Source: an uncultured Chlorobiales bacterium
GTDB taxonomy: Bacteria > Bacteroidota > Chlorobiia > Chlorobiales > Chlorobiaceae
Assembly: GCA_903901395.1 (NCBI GenBank)
Contig: CAIUQW010000295.1
Coordinates: 1-11,032 of the forward strand
Direction of reading: 5' to 3'
DNA length: 11,032 nt
Made by a program: the position numbers and the translations under genes. The notes beneath the pieces were generated by a model, which saw nothing but the letters and a program-made list of their open reading frames with translations, was not told where the DNA came from and did not search any database. Shown in pieces: positions 1 to 7,429 of this stretch. Numbering within the stretch: position 1 is the stretch's first letter; every line of letters starts with the position of its first letter.

Positions 1-1003
1 AGACCTTCAGCGTCGATTCGAAGTAATCCGCCATCTCGCGTTCCACGGTGATTACGCCAGCGTCGTAGGCCGGAATGCCGTATTCGGAGACGAACCTCGC
101 GGCGCGATCTTCCGGGAACTCCGGCAGCTCCTCGCGCATCCGGTGCATCATGCCGTCGTCCACCAGCACCGGCACGAGGTCGGGATCGGGGAAGTAGCGG
201 TAGTCGTGGGCGTGCTCCTTGCCGCGCATCGAGCGCGTTTCGAGCTTGTCAGCGTCCCACAGGCGCGTCTCCTGCACGATCACGCCACCGCCCTCGATCA
301 CCTCGATGTGGCGCTTCGCTTCGTACTCGATGGCCCGCTCGACATTGCGGAACGAGTTCATGTTCTTGATCTCGGTGCGGGTGCCGTACTCGGTCGCGCC
401 AACCGGCCTGACCGACACGTTGGCGTCGCAGCGCAGGCTGCCCTCCTCCATGTTGCCATCGGAAATACCGAGGTACTTGACGATCTGGCGCAGCTTTTGC
501 AGGTAGGCCGAGGCCTCTTTCGGCGTGCGCATGTCGGGGTAGCTCACGATTTCGAGCAGCGGCACACCGCAACGGTTCACGTCGATGTAGGTGTCGTCGC
601 CGATGTCGTGGATCGACTTGCCCGCATCCTCCTCGATGTGAATCCTCACCAGGCGAATATCCTTGCGCCCCTCTTCGAGATCGATGTGGAGCATCCCCTC
701 CGAGCAGATCGGCTCCTCATACTGCGAAATCTGGTAGCCCTTCGGAAGGTCGGGATAGAAATAATTCTTCCTCGCCAGAATCGAGTGGCGGGCGATGGTG
801 CAGTTGGTGGCGAGGCCCAGCTTCACGGCGTCCTCCACCACGCGGGCGTTCAGCACCGGCAAAGCGCCAGGCAAGGCCAGGCAAACCGGGCACACGTTGG
901 TGTTGGCCGATTTGCCGAACTTCGCGGAGCAGCCGCAAAATGCCTTGCTTTCTGTATTGAGCTGACAGTGAACCTCAAGGCCCACGACAATTTCATAATT
1001 CAT
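1..1003 (-). CDS. gatB: Asp-tRNA(Asn)/Glu-tRNA(Gln) amidotransferase subunit B, 3' end cut by window
   Basis: GatB binds the misacylated Glu-tRNA(Gln) or Asp-tRNA(Asn) and, with GatA supplying ammonia and GatC, converts it to the correctly amidated form in the cytoplasm. From the ATG at 1003 the reverse strand gives 334 codons with no stop, beginning [15 protein letters not shown], the usual GatB N-terminus. Visible family motifs are the zinc cysteines C23/C25 and C38/C41, [14 protein letters not shown] at about residue 82, the [12 protein letters not shown] stretch at 141, [12 protein letters not shown] at 188, KNMNSFR at 213 and YRYFPDPDL at 268. Full-length GatB is about 475 residues, so roughly the C-terminal 30%, including the helical tail domain, lies off the left edge. 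No strong Shine-Dalgarno is visible. The gene starts 45 bases after the stop of the SYLF gene and may be cotranscribed with it. Identification is secure. Confidence 0.97.
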   Translation of the reverse strand, partial: MNYEIVVGLEVHCQLNTESKAFCGCSAKFGKSANTNVCPVCLALPGALPVLNARVVEDAVKLGLATNCTIARHSILARKNYFYPDLPKGYQISQYEEPICSEGMLHIDLEEGRKDIRLVRIHIEEDAGKSIHDIGDDTYIDVNRCGVPLLEIVSYPDMRTPKEASAYLQKLRQIVKYLGISDGNMEEGSLRCDANVSVRPVGATEYGTRTEIKNMNSFRNVERAIEYEAKRHIEVIEGGGVIVQETRLWDADKLETRSMRGKEHAHDYRYFPDPDLVPVLVDDGMMHRMREELPEFPEDRAARFVSEYGIPAYDAGVITVEREMADYFESTLKV

Positions 1004-1048
1004 CAGAAAAAGAGATAGTGAAAAAAACCTTGTCGAATGCCGGTCAAA

Positions 1049-1597
1049 TCAATGAAACGGCTTGTAACTGAACTTCTGCCCGCCGACGGTAAGCTCGCCC
1101 ATGATACCCGCGTTCGGCATGGCGAAAACCGCGACGCCGTTCGAGTAATCGGTATTGGTGGCCATGCCCGCCTTGACGATCACAACGCCAAACTGTGCGC
1201 TCAACTCGTAATTCCCTTTGGTGAAATCTTCAAGCGCAGAGCGATCCTTGAAGAAAATGATCTCGGAAAACGACTGCCCGCCCAACTGCGGCCCCACATT
1301 GACCATCGTTATCGTAGAGTGGCCGATGGGGGTTCCCTGCTCGTACACCACCCCCTTGCCATGCCCTCCGCCGAGGATCATGAAGCCGCCCTTGTAAATA
1401 TCGGAAAAGACCGCGTAACCGTAAGCCCTTGAAAAGAAACGATCAAGGGACGGATCGACTCTCTTGAACTCCGCGATTGTCCGCTCGGCATTCTGCTCGT
1501 CAGCCGGATCCCAGCCCGCGCGAGCCGTTCCAAACAACATCGTCACCGCCGCCAATGCAATCAGCAGCGCCCGCATCAAATGTACCTTCTTCATCAT
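1049..1597 (-). CDS. Exported SYLF/Ysc84-like (DUF500) lipid-binding-domain protein
   Basis: A 182-residue protein starting MMKKVHLMRALLIALAA, with a lysine-rich n-region, hydrophobic core and a plausible signal peptidase I site after ARA (residue 27). It should therefore be exported to the periplasm or outer surface. The mature part matches the SYLF (Ysc84 actin-binding/DUF500) family: an N-terminal helix, a GYAVFSDIYKGGFMILGGGHGKG segment (key glycines at about 66-76), then QLGGQSFSEIIFF and a hydrophobic C-terminal beta region ending GQKFSYKPFH. In eukaryotes the domain binds phosphoinositides; the bacterial role is poorly known. An alternative start at 1576 (MRALLIALAA) has the better Shine-Dalgarno, AAGAAGGT at 1584-1591 with a 7-base spacer. 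I preferred 1597 because it keeps the basic n-region. An upstream extension to 1711 has no family support. Confidence 0.85.
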   Translation of the reverse strand: MMKKVHLMRALLIALAAVTMLFGTARAGWDPADEQNAERTIAEFKRVDPSLDRFFSRAYGYAVFSDIYKGGFMILGGGHGKGVVYEQGTPIGHSTITMVNVGPQLGGQSFSEIIFFKDRSALEDFTKGNYELSAQFGVVIVKAGMATNTDYSNGVAVFAMPNAGIMGELTVGGQKFSYKPFH

Positions 1598-1617
1598 GGC
1601 AACCGTTTTTTCGTTGG

Positions 1618-1648
1618 ATAATAAAATCAAACCGGCAAAAAGTTGCAA
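1618..1648 (-). promoter_or_regulatory. Weak candidate promoter for the SYLF gene
   Basis: On the minus strand a TATTAT box (1618-1623, five of six to the sigma-70 -10 consensus) lies 19 bases from TTGCAA (1643-1648, four of six to -35). The gap is longer than the optimal 17 bases and the match is modest. This is a candidate only, supported by its place 20 bases upstream of the start codon. Confidence 0.25.
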
Positions 1649-1770
1649 CGCAACGCCAGCTTGCAATGTACGATTTTCCAGCCTGAAAACCCGGAGCGCG
1701 TTATGGCGCAAAAAGCTGGAACCTCGCTGAGTGTTTGACGGCAGAACAGGGGAGATTCTTTCGGCAGGAA

Positions 1771-1800
1771 GCGCCGTCCGGACAGTTTTCCGAACGGCGC
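1771..1800 (-). terminator. Hairpin downstream of the C45-like hydrolase gene, possible terminator
   Basis: GCGCCGT (1771-1777) pairs perfectly with ACGGCGC (1794-1800). An inner stem CGGA/TCCG follows after one C/A mismatch and closes a six-base loop. The hairpin begins about 50 bases after the hydrolase stop and lies before the SYLF gene, a sensible place for a terminator. The U-tract is poor on either strand (TTCCTG on the minus strand, TTGTTG on the plus), so this may be a transcript-stabilising hairpin rather than an intrinsic terminator. Confidence 0.4.
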
Positions 1801-1851
1801 TTGTTGCGGCCTCCGCGACGACACATTCATCGAGACGGTTCCGCGCGTCAA

Positions 1852-3735
1852 TCAGGCAGGCTCATGCGATAAACTCGGGTTGAAATAATTGGGCAGGGTA
1901 ATCGTAACCCACGGGTCGCCATAATATCCGTAATGGCTGGTGATCACCTTGCTTTTCAGCTCGCATAACGATATGCTTCCGTGAATCTGAATGGATTTCC
2001 ACTTATCGTTCTCAACATAATTTGGAAATGTAACCTTGTAGAGGTCACTTCCAGGAGCTCTGAAATCGATGATTTGTTGCGCTTTCGTTTTATTGATGAG
2101 TTTGTCAGTATTATTTTTCGCTTCATTCATAGCAGTCAACAGTTCATAATTCAACTCATCGTATCGCCACTGGATATCATTAAACGTGCCTCCAACCAGT
2201 CCCGCGATCCAGTCATTCATGGCAGTCAGCCGCATCTCCGGAGATATGTTACCGTTGGTGACGATCAAGAGATCGGGATTGCTTTCTCTTTGGGGTGCGA
2301 AATAATAACCTGCAGGGCAGTTCTTGTCATCTGTACCTGGATAGTTAGCGCTTTTTTTGTCATAGGTGGTTTTGTCTATATAACCTTTTTCATCCGTATT
2401 GATCGACGGCACTTTTTGCTCTGCCGTACTATTGTAGGTATCGACAAGCGTTTGGTTGAATTTGTAATAAGCGACAGGATAGTTACTATCACTTTCCCTG
2501 ACGATCATACCGTTTACAGGGGCTGTTTTTTGATTATTTTTAATAAATGTTTTATCCAGACCGGCTTTTGTCAATGCTCGTAAATACGGCGACTTTTTGT
2601 CAAAATAGTCGAAATACGGGAAATTATTGTCGCTTATGCTCTTTCCGGCTTCAATGAAGCAGGCTCGACCTGACTGACCGTCTGCCGCAGGGTAGAGCCA
2701 TGATACCCCACGATTTTCATTTTTTACAAGGTCTATCAGATCATTCATTGTCTTGCCGTATTGTACACTGTGCCTGACCAGACCCAATGAGTTAAAGCCA
2801 GGACTTAACGGAGAGCACATTTTCGAAGGATTCATGTCTGTTCCGGCGGCGACGCCATTGAGATTCATTGCGGTGACACTGCCAATGAATCCCGGCGCAG
2901 TCTGGCTGACCACTGGAACAGCTTTCGGATCATCGGGATTGTAGATGATCATACAGGCAGCATCTTGAAAAACGCCAGCCGTCGAAAACATGAAATCTCT
3001 TCCAAAGAAATGTTGGCCTTTTTCTACTGCACTTCCTTTTATGGAAAAGGCATTGCACATAATTGGCACCTTGAATTGGTCGGCTTTTTTTTCTAATTTT
3101 ATTCCTATCCATCTGGTTATTTCATTTATGATATCTATAATTTCCCCGCTATAAATATTAGCGAGCAGAATATCTATTCCGAAGTTGAGTGCATAAAGGC
3201 TATCTGATAGTTTTTCGCATTGTTTTTCTCCCTTGATAGTAATCAACCCTCTATGCAGCCCTCCTATTTCGTCTTGATATTGTTGTGGTATATCTGGCTT
3301 GATAAGTTTCTTATAATTCATGCAAGTCCATCTGAGGGCATCGGTTATAGCTTTCTTTATTTTTTCGTTTGGGGCTTTATGAATGAAGTCAGGAATGATG
3401 TTGTTCAGATATTTATATGTCATATCGTGCACATCATCTGCCGCCATTAATCCGATTAAATAACCCATCCCATAATAACTGCCTTCAACGTAAAATGCTT
3501 TTTTGTGTCTTTCTTTGCCGTTGATGGTCATCGATTTTGGCATATGTACTGCCATAACACCAGTTGACACTATGCCAGTGTCGTCAGTGACCTGAACCCG
3601 TCCATCATCGAATACCTGTATTGCGGTATCTCCTGATACGCGGGAAAGAAAATTCTGGTCATTCCTGAGATTCTGAACCGCGAACTGATCGTTTTTGAAG
3701 GCGGTGGTAATCTTCTCGATGGTTGTATTCTTCAT
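1852..3735 (-). CDS. Large C45/penicillin acyltransferase-like Ntn hydrolase (putative)
   Basis: A 627-residue protein with no signal peptide or clear membrane segment. The start at 3735 is fixed by a strong AGGAGGT five bases upstream; an extension to 3780 would bypass it. The order of motifs fits the self-processing C45 (acyl-CoA:6-aminopenicillanate acyltransferase/phospholipase B-like) fold: EGSYYGMGYLIG near residue 84, a helical propeptide-like region, candidate nucleophile C227 in MCNAFSIKG, FGRDFMF (R246, D247), GSVTAMNLNGVAAGTDM (N293 region), R321 and CFIEAG (E362). A C-terminal IVTNGNISPEMR segment and a late HGSISLCELK stretch follow. Cleavage before C227 would give chains of 226 and 401 residues. 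Such enzymes act on linear amide bonds; the substrate here is unknown. It is longer than typical C45 members (about 350-400 residues). The DNA is AT-rich (about 32-47% GC in sampled lines) next to GC-rich neighbours, suggesting transfer. It diverges from the TIR-WD40-Roc gene. Fold assignment rests on motif reading only. Confidence 0.7.
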   Translation of the reverse strand: MKNTTIEKITTAFKNDQFAVQNLRNDQNFLSRVSGDTAIQVFDDGRVQVTDDTGIVSTGVMAVHMPKSMTINGKERHKKAFYVEGSYYGMGYLIGLMAADDVHDMTYKYLNNIIPDFIHKAPNEKIKKAITDALRWTCMNYKKLIKPDIPQQYQDEIGGLHRGLITIKGEKQCEKLSDSLYALNFGIDILLANIYSGEIIDIINEITRWIGIKLEKKADQFKVPIMCNAFSIKGSAVEKGQHFFGRDFMFSTAGVFQDAACMIIYNPDDPKAVPVVSQTAPGFIGSVTAMNLNGVAAGTDMNPSKMCSPLSPGFNSLGLVRHSVQYGKTMNDLIDLVKNENRGVSWLYPAADGQSGRACFIEAGKSISDNNFPYFDYFDKKSPYLRALTKAGLDKTFIKNNQKTAPVNGMIVRESDSNYPVAYYKFNQTLVDTYNSTAEQKVPSINTDEKGYIDKTTYDKKSANYPGTDDKNCPAGYYFAPQRESNPDLLIVTNGNISPEMRLTAMNDWIAGLVGGTFNDIQWRYDELNYELLTAMNEAKNNTDKLINKTKAQQIIDFRAPGSDLYKVTFPNYVENDKWKSIQIHGSISLCELKSKVITSHYGYYGDPWVTITLPNYFNPSLSHEPA

Positions 3736-3740
3736 GTGGC

Positions 3741-3747
3741 ACCTCCT
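3741..3747 (-). promoter_or_regulatory. Strong Shine-Dalgarno deciding the hydrolase start
   Basis: The minus strand reads AGGAGGT followed by five bases (GCCAC) and ATG at 3735. It is the clearest ribosome binding site in the window and excludes the in-frame upstream ATG at 3780 as the main start. Confidence 0.85.
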
Positions 3748-3795
3748 GTTTGCGTGGTTGGGGAAATTGGGGCACTGCAAGTAACGGTACTACAA

Positions 3796-3824
3796 ATTAT
3801 ATAACGTAATGTAATAAATGTTTC
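3796..3824 (-). promoter_or_regulatory. Candidate promoter of the hydrolase gene
   Basis: A perfect TATAAT on the minus strand (3796-3801) lies 60 bases upstream of the start codon inside an AT-rich stretch. At a 17-base spacing the -35 position reads GAAACA (3819-3824), matching TTGACA only in its last three bases. The -10 is convincing and the -35 weak, so an activator or extended AT-rich contact may be involved. No equally good promoter is visible toward the divergent TIR gene. Confidence 0.45.
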
Positions 3825-3962
3825 GAATATGTGGCGCTTTTTTGACGTATGCGAGAGGTGACGTTCCGTTTCGCTATATTGCAAATGTTTCGCCGGAGCG
3901 CTGTTCCCCGGACATTTCAAGGCGTTCCATCTCCTGCCATCACAACCTTTTACGAGTTATCG

Positions 3963-6900
3963 ATGAGCACTGCGTTTCAATACGATGTTTTTCTGAGCTA
4001 CAACAAGGCGGACAAGCCTCGCGTGCGGGCGCTGGCTGGGCGGTTGCGTTCGGCGGGGTTGCGGGTGTGGTTCGACGAGTGGATCATCAAACCCGGCGAC
4101 GACATTTACCTCGCCATCGAACGCGGGCTGGAGGCGGCGCGCGTGCAGGTGCTCTGCCTGTCGCCCGATGCGCTGGGGTCGGAGTGGGTCGCGCTCGAAC
4201 GCAGCACGGTGCTCTTCCGCGACCCGACGAACCAGGGCCGCCGCTTCGTTCCGTTGCTGCTTTCCGATTGCGTTTTGCCCGACACGCTGAGGCGGTACAA
4301 GTACGTGGATTTCCGGGAGGAGGCAGAAGGCGCGTTCGACGAGCTGGTGGATGCGTGTCGGGATGCGATGGACGTTTTGCCTGGATCACAGAAAGAGTCA
4401 GAAAAGCCGGAACCTATACAAAGGAAGAAGCCATTAAAACCAAAATCCGAGCCGATTGCCGTACTTGAGCGTACACTCAAAGGGCACTCAGGAGATGTCA
4501 AAGACATAACTGTTAGTTCAGATGGGAGATGGGCAGTTTCTGGATCAAGGGACAAGACAGTCAGAATTTGGGATTTGGGAACAGGGTTTTGTGTAAAAAC
4601 TCTTGAAGCATCGTCTGTAGTGGGGAATTTTCTTCTTGAACCGTCGATAGAAAGTGTAGCAATTACCCCGGATGGAAAAAGTATTGTTGGGGCTTCATAC
4701 GATACTAGAGTATTGATTTGGAGGAGAGATGAACCCGGGTTGCCGATTGAATGCAAAGGACATACGAATGTGGTTTGGTCAGTTGGCTTGTTACATGCTG
4801 GCGAGAGAGCGCTTTCCGTATCGTATGATCAATCACTTCGTTTGTGGGATGTTGCTACCGGAAAACAGCTACAGGTTATAACTGGTAGCAATTCTCCCAT
4901 TTACAGCTTGGCAATTACGAGTGATGGGAAACGAGGGGTTTCTGGGCATTATGATGGGACACTACAAGTTTGGAATCTCGAAACATATACGAGCATTAAA
5001 GAGCTGGCAGGCCACAAAAAAGGCATTGTGTATTCAATCAAAATAACCCAGGATAGTCGGTTCATTGTTTCGGGATCAGAGGATAAAACAATTAAGATAT
5101 GGGACTTAGATGCTGGTACCTGTATCGGAACATTGGAAGGCCACGAGAGGGCGGTATATTCTGTCGCCATTTCTCCTGATGGCGTTTTGATTGCCTCAAC
5201 AGGATTTATTGATGAAACTGTTCGTTTGTGGGATTTGAAATCCGGCGTTTGCTTGCGGGTGATCAAGGTCAACTTATTCCCAGTATCTGTTGCTTTTAGT
5301 CCCGAAGGCACCCGACTTGTTGTTGGCACTACAGATGGTACTATCTTCGTTTACCGACTCAACGGAATCCACCCTACTCCGTCCGCAGAAACCACCCGCC
5401 GTTACGTCAACGCCAAAGTCGTCCTTCTCGGCGAAGGGACGGTGGGGAAGACTTCGCTGGCGCATCGGTTGATCGAGGACAGGTATGTCATAAAAGATCG
5501 CACGCATGGCATGAATGTTTGGCCGCTGCCGTTGCCGCCGTCGCCGGATAGGTCCATCGACTGCGAGGCGCTGCTTTGGGATTTGGCGGGGCAGGAGGAT
5601 TATCGGTTGATTCACCGGCTGTTTCTCGACGAAACGGCGCTGGCGCTGCTGCTCATCAATCCGCAGAGGGACGATCCGTTTGCCGAGGCGGGCGACTGGC
5701 TCAAGGCGCTCGATACGGCTGCCGATAATCACGCATCGAAACGCGCCGCCAAAAAGCTGCTCCTCTTTTCGCAGATCGACGTTGGCGGCATGAAGGTCGG
5801 CAACGCCAAGATCGACCGATTCATTCAGGAGCACGGCTTCAAGGCGTGGCTGGAAACCAGCGCCAAGACCGGCGAGAACTGTTCGGACGGGGCCTGCGGC
5901 GGCACTCCGTCGAAGCTGAAACAGCTCATCGCCGAGAGCATTCCGTGGGACAAACTGCCGTGGACGGCCACGCCGCGCCTGCTCGCCGAGCTGAAGAGCG
6001 CCCTCCTGAAGATGCGCGACACGGCGGACATCCGGCTGATGCGCTTCGCCGAGCTGGCGCAACGGCTCGAACAGGCGTTGCCGGGCGAAACGTTCGGTGA
6101 ATCCGAGGTGCGCACGGCGGTGACGCTGCTGGCGAACCACGGCCTTGCGCAGGCGCTGAAGTTCGGCGACCTCGTGCTCTTGCAGCCCGAGCTGCTGAAC
6201 GGCTACGCCGGGGCGATTATCCGCGCGGCCCGCGCCCACCGAGACGAGATCGGCTGCGTGCTGGAGGCGAGCATCTACGATCCGGCGTTCGACTTCACTG
6301 GCGTTGACCGGCTGCCGCGCCCGGATGAAGAGCTGCTTCTGCGGGCGATGGTGCAAACTTTCCTCGACCACTCCCTTTGCATTGCCGAGGAAACCCCGCA
6401 AGGTCGTCAACTGGTCTTCCCCTCGCAGTACCGGCGCGAGCGCGACATCCCGAAGGAGCCGGACGTGTTCGTCTCCTACACCTTCAACGGCGAGTGGCAG
6501 ACCATCTGGACGACGCTCGTGGTGCGCCTCTGGTACGGTAACGAGTTCGCGCACAGGGAGTTATGGCGCAACGCCGCCGAGTTCTCATCCAGCCGCGGCC
6601 ATCTGCTCGGGCTGAAGATCGACAACCGGCAGGGCGAAGGCGAAGCGACCATCAGCCTCTTTTTTGATCTTCAGACGCCGGACGACCTGAAGGTGATCTT
6701 CATCGAATACGTCCACCGCCATCTCGCCCGCTACGGCAGCAACGTCACGCGCGACCGGCGCTATATCTGCGCTTGTGGCAAACCGGTTCTGGATCACGAG
6801 CAAGTCCGCGAGCGGCTCGCATCCGGCAAAACCTTTATCATTTGCCAGAAGTGCGACGAGAGAGTCGAGCTGATCGACTTCATCGAACAGCGTCTGAAAA

Positions 6901-7415
6901 GCGATCCAGTCGCGCAGAAGATTTTTGCGATGGAGGAGCGGGCGACACGGGAACTCGACAACCAGGCGCTGGAGCAAATCCTGATCGGCCACATGATGGC
7001 GACCTGCGGAGAGGCGAATCAGGTGTTTCGTCCGACCAGCATGTTCGACTACGGCATCGACGGCGAGGTGGAGTTCAGGGACAACGACGGCAGGCCGAGC
7101 GGCAAGAAAATCTACGTGCAGCTCAAGAGCGGCAACTCCTATCTGCGCACCCGCCGGAGCGACGGCTGCGAAATCTTCGACGTGAAGAACGACCGCCATC
7201 TCAGCTACTGGCTCAACCAGCCGGTTGACGTCTGGCTCGTCATCCGCCAGACCGACGAACGAACCAGCGATCAAAGCATTCGCTGGATGAACGTCACGAA
7301 GTATCTGAAAAATCGGAAAGACAAAAAGAGCCGCCAGATCGTCTTCGACGGCGAACCGCTCACGATGGAAGCCATCTGGAGGCTCCGCGACAACTATTTT
7401 CCTAGGAGATACTGA
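3963..7415 (+). CDS. TIR - WD40 (7 repeats) - Roc GTPase - COR - zinc segment - DUF4365 protein (NLR/Roco-like, putative defence)
   Basis: A 1150-residue multidomain protein. The TIR domain (about 5-135) opens YDVFLSYNKADK and has SPDALGSEWVALE with candidate NADase glutamate E79. Seven WD40 repeats (168-466) end in RIWDL/LIWRR/RLWDV/QVWNL/KIWDL/RLWDL/FVYRL, enough for a closed propeller. The Roc GTPase has P-loop GEGTVGKTS (490-498), switch II DLAGQ (540-544), SQID (603-606) in the specificity position and ETSAKTG (631). COR spans about 660-930. A CAC (936-938) and CQKC (961-964) pair looks zinc-binding. The C-terminus (about 998-1120) matches DUF4365, with FDYGIDGEVEF and YVQLKSG resembling a PD-(D/E)XK core (D1033, Q1053, K1055). 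The start at 3963 places TIR at the N-terminus; its Shine-Dalgarno (GAG at 3954) is weak, and no promoter is evident. The likely role is sensing through WD40, a Roc switch and NAD+ or nucleic-acid attack, inferred from bacterial TIR/Roco conflict systems. The WD40 section has clearly lower GC than the flanks. Confidence 0.9.
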   Translation: MSTAFQYDVFLSYNKADKPRVRALAGRLRSAGLRVWFDEWIIKPGDDIYLAIERGLEAARVQVLCLSPDALGSEWVALERSTVLFRDPTNQGRRFVPLLLSDCVLPDTLRRYKYVDFREEAEGAFDELVDACRDAMDVLPGSQKESEKPEPIQRKKPLKPKSEPIAVLERTLKGHSGDVKDITVSSDGRWAVSGSRDKTVRIWDLGTGFCVKTLEASSVVGNFLLEPSIESVAITPDGKSIVGASYDTRVLIWRRDEPGLPIECKGHTNVVWSVGLLHAGERALSVSYDQSLRLWDVATGKQLQVITGSNSPIYSLAITSDGKRGVSGHYDGTLQVWNLETYTSIKELAGHKKGIVYSIKITQDSRFIVSGSEDKTIKIWDLDAGTCIGTLEGHERAVYSVAISPDGVLIASTGFIDETVRLWDLKSGVCLRVIKVNLFPVSVAFSPEGTRLVVGTTDGTIFVYRLNGIHPTPSAETTRRYVNAKVVLLGEGTVGKTSLAHRLIEDRYVIKDRTHGMNVWPLPLPPSPDRSIDCEALLWDLAGQEDYRLIHRLFLDETALALLLINPQRDDPFAEAGDWLKALDTAADNHASKRAAKKLLLFSQIDVGGMKVGNAKIDRFIQEHGFKAWLETSAKTGENCSDGACGGTPSKLKQLIAESIPWDKLPWTATPRLLAELKSALLKMRDTADIRLMRFAELAQRLEQALPGETFGESEVRTAVTLLANHGLAQALKFGDLVLLQPELLNGYAGAIIRAARAHRDEIGCVLEASIYDPAFDFTGVDRLPRPDEELLLRAMVQTFLDHSLCIAEETPQGRQLVFPSQYRRERDIPKEPDVFVSYTFNGEWQTIWTTLVVRLWYGNEFAHRELWRNAAEFSSSRGHLLGLKIDNRQGEGEATISLFFDLQTPDDLKVIFIEYVHRHLARYGSNVTRDRRYICACGKPVLDHEQVRERLASGKTFIICQKCDERVELIDFIEQRLKSDPVAQKIFAMEERATRELDNQALEQILIGHMMATCGEANQVFRPTSMFDYGIDGEVEFRDNDGRPSGKKIYVQLKSGNSYLRTRRSDGCEIFDVKNDRHLSYWLNQPVDVWLVIRQTDERTSDQSIRWMNVTKYLKNRKDKKSRQIVFDGEPLTMEAIWRLRDNYFPRRY

Positions 7416-7429
7416 TCGCGACAGTTGAG

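Noticed and set aside
143..1018. Plus-strand open frame of 291 codons opposite gatB
   Set aside because: The opposite strand encodes an unmistakable GatB; the plus frame has no recognisable motifs.
3842..3880. TTGACG (3842-3847) with TATATT (3875-3880) as a promoter for the TIR gene
   Set aside because: The spacing is 27 bases, far from the usable 16-19 range.
3849..3962. N-terminal extension of the TIR protein from an upstream ATG at 3849
   Set aside because: The extra 38 residues look non-homologous and the TIR domain begins right after the ATG at 3963; no better ribosome binding site supports the upstream start.
4470..5370. Possible tandem DNA repeat array or CRISPR-like periodicity
   Set aside because: The periodicity is the roughly 43-residue WD40 protein repeat; the DNA copies are too divergent and have no identical repeats or spacers.
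5274..6554. Long minus-strand open frame (426 codons) opposite the Roc-COR coding region
   Set aside because: It is a mirror of a GC-rich gene: low-complexity, arginine-rich translation with no family resemblance, while the plus-strand frame carries intact Roc and COR motifs.
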